Source: CAZSAA01 sp964604915 | GTDB lineage: Bacteria > Patescibacteriota > Patescibacteriia > Patescibacteriales > UBA12465 | DNA: 7,410 nucleotides | NCBI GenBank assembly: GCA_964604915.1 | Contig: CAZSAA010000035.1 | Location: 1 to 7,410, forward strand | Direction of reading: 5' to 3' | Shown: in pieces, positions 5,508 to 7,410 of the stretch | How the letters are laid out: the number at the start of each line of letters is the position of its first letter | Position numbering within the stretch: the stretch's first letter is position 1 | Made by a program: the position numbers and the translations under genes | The notes under the pieces: generated by a model | What the model was told of the DNA's origin: nothing | Databases searched by the model: none | What the model saw: only the letters and a program-made list of their open reading frames with translations

Positions 5508-5933
5508 TTAACCTTTTATCTCGACGCCCATCTGGCGGGCGGTGCCAGCGATAATTTTCATGGCCGCCTCTACGTCATTGGCGTTGAGGTCAGGCATCTT
5601 GGTTTCAGCAATCTGGCGCAACTGGGCCTCGGTGATGGATCCGACCTTCTGGGTCAGCGGTTTGCCAGAACCGCTCTTGATCTTAGCTGCCTTCTTGATT
5701 AGTTCGGAAGCAGGCGGGGTCTTGAGGATGAAGTCATAGGTGCGATCCTCATAGACGCTGATTTCGACCGGGATGATGTCACCCATCTTGTCGCGGGTAG
5801 CCTCATTGAACTTCTGGCAGAACTCGGAAATGTTGAGTCCGTGCTGGCCGAGAGCCGGGCCGACTGGAGGAGCCGGATTGGCTTGTCCGCCAGGAATCTG
5901 CAATTTTATCTTTGTCTTTAATTTCTTAGCCAT
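5508..5933 (-). CDS. rplK: 50S ribosomal protein L11 (uL11)
   Basis: L11 binds the GTPase-centre RNA at the base of the L7/L12 stalk and takes part in factor binding and the stringent response. The protein is 141 aa, the standard length. The N-terminal domain shows the flexible proline-rich motif PGGQANPAPPVGPALGQHG (14-32) and the following NISEFCQKFNEAT. The C-terminal RNA-binding domain (about 72-141) carries KTPPAS, GSGKP, KVGSI and the final IAGTARQMGVEIKG. Two TAA stops follow in tandem (5510-5505). It lies 53 nt downstream of nusG and 53 nt upstream of rplA on the same strand, the classical order. The start MAKKLK agrees with the family. No Shine-Dalgarno; the leader has a small hairpin (5947-5965). 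Confidence 0.97.
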   Translation of the reverse strand: MAKKLKTKIKLQIPGGQANPAPPVGPALGQHGLNISEFCQKFNEATRDKMGDIIPVEISVYEDRTYDFILKTPPASELIKKAAKIKSGSGKPLTQKVGSITEAQLRQIAETKMPDLNANDVEAAMKIIAGTARQMGVEIKG

Positions 5934-5946
5934 ATTTGGTCAGGTT

Positions 5947-5965
5947 AGGCGCAGAAGCAACGCCT
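5947..5965 (-). other. Small hairpin in the rplK leader
   Basis: AGGCG and CGCCT form a 5-bp stem around a 9-nt loop. It ends 13 nt before the rplK start codon. No U-tract follows, so it is not a terminator. It may shape ribosome access or mark a processing site; both ideas are inference. Confidence 0.35.
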
Positions 5966-5986
5966 TTATTTAACATTATTTCTTAA

Positions 5987-6532
5987 TTATACTTTCTTTA
6001 TCTGCAGGAAGTCTAGCTCTACCGGTGTTTCGCGGCCGAAGATGGATACGGATACCTTCACCTTTCCTCTCGCCTCGTCGATATTGGTGACCTTGCCTTC
6101 CATGTTCTTGAAGGGCCCTTCATTGATCTTGACCGGAGTGCCAACGGCGACGTCAATGGTGAATTTGGGGTCCTCGACGCCCATCCTTTTCTGCAAGCCC
6201 TTCACCTCGGTATCGCTGATCGGGGTAGGGATGGTGCCGGTACCGATGAAACCGGTGACGTTAGGGGTATTGCGCACCACGTACCAGGATTCGTCAGTCA
6301 CGATCATCTCTACCAGGATGTAGCCGGGGAAGATTTTCTCCTCGCTCACTTTCCTCTTGCCGTTCTTAATCTTTATCTTCTTCTCGGTCGGGATGAGGAT
6401 ATTGAAAATTTTGTCGCTCATATCGAGGGACTCGATTCTTTGTTTCAGGTTCTGCGCGACGTTCTCTTCGTAACCGGAGTAGGTGTGGAGAACGTACCAG
6501 CGCCGACCTTGGTTAAGCAATTGTTTAGCCAT
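5987..6532 (-). CDS. nusG: Transcription termination/antitermination factor NusG
   Basis: NusG binds the RNA polymerase clamp, aids processive elongation, and couples polymerase to Rho or to the ribosome. The 181 aa match the standard two-domain protein. The NGN domain (about 11-115) begins RRWYVLHTYSGYEENV and includes IFPGYILVEM (67-76) and VRNTPNVTGFIG (86-97). The KOW domain (about 128-180) has VGTPVKINEGPFKNMEGKV and ends VELDFLQIKKV. There is no large insertion of the kind seen in some phyla. secE lies 54 nt upstream and rplK 53 nt downstream. The start at 6532 gives the expected short lead-in before the NGN domain. A stable hairpin (6543-6573) lies just before it and no Shine-Dalgarno is present. 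Confidence 0.97.
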   Translation of the reverse strand: MAKQLLNQGRRWYVLHTYSGYEENVAQNLKQRIESLDMSDKIFNILIPTEKKIKIKNGKRKVSEEKIFPGYILVEMIVTDESWYVVRNTPNVTGFIGTGTIPTPISDTEVKGLQKRMGVEDPKFTIDVAVGTPVKINEGPFKNMEGKVTNIDEARGKVKVSVSIFGRETPVELDFLQIKKV

Positions 6533-6542
6533 AGATCAAAGG

Positions 6543-6573
6543 CCGGAAACCGCTATCATGAGCGGTCTGCCGG
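6543..6573 (-). other. Two-part hairpin between secE and nusG
   Basis: An inner 7-bp stem (6548-6554 with 6561-6567, one G-U) has a 6-nt loop. It stacks on an outer 4-bp CCGG/CCGG stem (6543-6546 with 6570-6573) across a small 1/2 interior loop. No U-tract follows. The structure ends 10 nt before the nusG AUG, leaving only unpaired CCUUUGAUCU. A role in initiation or RNA processing is plausible but unproved. Confidence 0.5.
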
Positions 6574-6586
6574 ACGTATTTAAAAA

Positions 6587-6775
6587 TTATATCCCGTAGA
6601 CTAGGTTTTCCAGTCCGAGATTGAATATGTAGTCGAGGGCGCCCAAGAAAAGGGCGGTAAGCAAAGAGACCGCGATTACCATCACGGTATAGTGATAGGT
6701 CTCTTTCTTGGTGGGCCAAGTGACTTTCTTCATCTCCTCTACGGAGCTTTTAACATAGTTGGTCAATCTGTTCAT
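6587..6775 (-). CDS. secE: Protein translocase subunit SecE
   Basis: SecE clamps SecY in the protein-conducting channel of the cytoplasmic membrane. The 62-aa protein is the short single-span type. It has an amphipathic N-terminal helix with the family signature EEMKKVTWPTKKET (13-26), followed by one membrane segment at about residues 30-52 (VMVIAVSLLTALFLGALDYI). Placement directly before nusG is the near-universal bacterial arrangement and supports the call strongly. The start at 6775 gives a full amphipathic helix. It has its own strong promoter about 50 bases upstream, so it is the first gene of the unit. The leader contains a GC-rich hairpin followed by five U. The only purine-rich stretch (GGGAGG) is buried in that hairpin, 20 nt from the AUG. 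Confidence 0.95.
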   Translation of the reverse strand: MNRLTNYVKSSVEEMKKVTWPTKKETYHYTVMVIAVSLLTALFLGALDYIFNLGLENLVYGI

Positions 6776-6787
6776 ATTTTGCTATTT

Positions 6788-6806
6788 AAAAACGGCCTCC
6801 CAGGCC
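6788..6806 (-). promoter_or_regulatory. Hairpin with U5 in the secE leader, possible attenuator
   Basis: GGCCT/AGGCC (6806-6802 with 6798-6794) with a GGG loop, one G, then UUUUU (6792-6788). It lies inside the 5' leader, downstream of the promoter start near 6817. The stem is only 5 bp, so termination may be partial. It could also catch read-through from the acetyltransferase gene upstream. Confidence 0.45.
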
Positions 6807-6823
6807 AATTTTCATCTAAGTAA

Positions 6824-6852
6824 ATGATAGCTAATTTATGGAGCAGTGTCAA
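6824..6852 (-). promoter_or_regulatory. Promoter of the secE-nusG-rplK-rplA unit
   Basis: On the - strand a perfect -35 TTGACA (6852-6847), an exact 17-bp spacer, and TATCAT (6829-6824) with one mismatch to TATAAT. The predicted start is near 6817, giving a leader of about 42 nt. It is placed just as expected for the secE unit and is well separated from the acetyltransferase gene. Confidence 0.85.
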
Positions 6853-6891
6853 GGATTTTGGCGTTTAGGGGTAGACAGAAGGAGCGTCAGG

Positions 6892-6916
6892 TTGCCATTA
6901 ACTATTTTTATGGCAA
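6892..6916 (-). repeat. Inverted repeat just after the acetyltransferase gene
   Basis: TTGCCAT and ATGGCAA form a 7-bp inverted repeat around an A/T-rich 11-base loop, starting 6 bases past the stop codon. No T-run follows on the - strand, so it is at best a weak terminator or a 3'-end stabiliser. Confidence 0.4.
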
Positions 6917-6922
6917 ATTAGC

Positions 6923-7366
6923 CTATATCTCTTTCTCCATACACCGCATTCGTTGGTCATCATCCTGGAGCTCAGTCGAATTTAGGTAACCCATCTTTTC
7001 GTAGAGGCGGATAGCCCGGAGATTGTCCAGGAAGACGCGCAGGTATAGTTTTCGGATACCCAGTTTTTTTGCCTCCATTTCTAATAATATGAGAGATTGA
7101 TGGCCATAGCCCTTGCCCCAATGCGGTTGGTCGAGATTAATACCGATTTCCGGTAGGGAATCAAGACGTTTTAGTATGCAATAGCCGATTGGTTGCCCGT
7201 CGAGCTTGATACAGAACACCTTCTTGATCTGGGTGGAGGTGACAAGCTTCTTGGCTTTTTCTTCATTGATTAGTTTGGTAATCTGAAAACGGCGGTTGTC
7301 CGGGTTGGCGAACCAACGCAAGAGGTCGGGGATATTCGTCTGGGAAAAAGGTTCGATAGCAATCAT
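6923..7366 (-). CDS. GNAT-family N-acetyltransferase
   Basis: A 147-aa single-domain GNAT enzyme, which transfers an acetyl group from acetyl-CoA to an amine. The substrate cannot be told from sequence. The middle strand PIGYCILKRLD (59-69) leads into IGINLDQPHWGKGYGHQSL (74-92), where the Q-x-x-x-G-K-G-Y-G run is the pyrophosphate-binding loop of CoA. LYLRVFLDNLRAIRLYEKMGY (107-127) is the usual motif B, with Asn and Tyr in their normal places. The length is typical and nothing appears broken. RimI-like (ribosomal protein) activity and small-molecule or antibiotic acetylation are both open; the neighbouring ribosomal genes do not decide this because the gene has its own promoter. The start at 7366 lies only about 3 nt after the predicted transcription start. 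It is the one start here with A, not T, at -1. Confidence 0.88.
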   Translation of the reverse strand: MIAIEPFSQTNIPDLLRWFANPDNRRFQITKLINEEKAKKLVTSTQIKKVFCIKLDGQPIGYCILKRLDSLPEIGINLDQPHWGKGYGHQSLILLEMEAKKLGIRKLYLRVFLDNLRAIRLYEKMGYLNSTELQDDDQRMRCMEKEI

Positions 7367-7375
7367 TACCCGTAT

Positions 7376-7384
7376 ATTATAGCA
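7376..7384 (-). promoter_or_regulatory. Extended -10 promoter of the acetyltransferase gene
   Basis: On the - strand TGC followed by a perfect TATAAT (7381-7376). The usual start point, 7 bases further, is near 7369, only 3 nt before the ATG at 7366. No clear -35 is seen in the remaining 26 bases of the window. The transcript would be leaderless or nearly so. Confidence 0.65.
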
Positions 7385-7410
7385 GGTAATCAGCCTTGGA
7401 GATATGGGGC

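Overview
The window looks like a piece of a small-genome bacterium of the Candidate Phyla Radiation (Patescibacteria, perhaps Parcubacteria-like). This is inferred from compact housekeeping genes, a K/E-rich extension on ribosomal protein L1, a Patescibacteria-style multi-pass membrane protein, and the absence of any Shine-Dalgarno sequence at nine of nine starts. It is not proven. Stops are TAA (7) and TAG (2), with no TGA stop and no in-frame TGA, so the standard code fits. There is no IS element, CRISPR array, integrase or tRNA gene.

Left part, + strand (1-4194): a consensus-like promoter at 17-43 drives gap (NAD-type glyceraldehyde-3-phosphate dehydrogenase). Eight bases later comes a multi-pass membrane protein of unknown function. 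A strong hairpin at 1851-1876 probably ends that unit. Next is a second unit: cca (tRNA nucleotidyltransferase with an HD domain), which may be transcribed as a leaderless message, then a lipoprotein cyclophilin (peptidyl-prolyl isomerase).

Middle (4195-4671): 477 bases without a convincing protein gene, but with many signals. A textbook promoter faces left and is followed about 80 bases later by an intrinsic terminator. This predicts a small RNA of about 78 nt on the - strand. A second promoter faces right and is followed by a well-structured stretch and a 13-bp bidirectional terminator. This predicts an RNA of about 190 nt on the + strand. I recognise neither RNA. Together they are the best candidate here for something undescribed.

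Right part, - strand (7410 to 4672): a GNAT acetyltransferase with its own extended -10 promoter almost touching the start codon, then the unit secE-nusG-rplK-rplA (translocon subunit, transcription factor, ribosomal proteins L11 and L1). This unit has a near-perfect promoter (TTGACA, 17 bp, TATCAT). The order is classical, but rplJ/rplL do not follow; the unit ends at the bidirectional terminator. Each of the four cistrons is preceded by an RNA hairpin that ends 10-18 nt before its AUG. The one before rplA resembles the L1-binding site of 23S rRNA, which suggests feedback control at that position.

Translation signals: no start has a purine-rich Shine-Dalgarno at normal distance, while 8 of 9 starts have U at -1 and 6 of 9 have AU at -2/-1.
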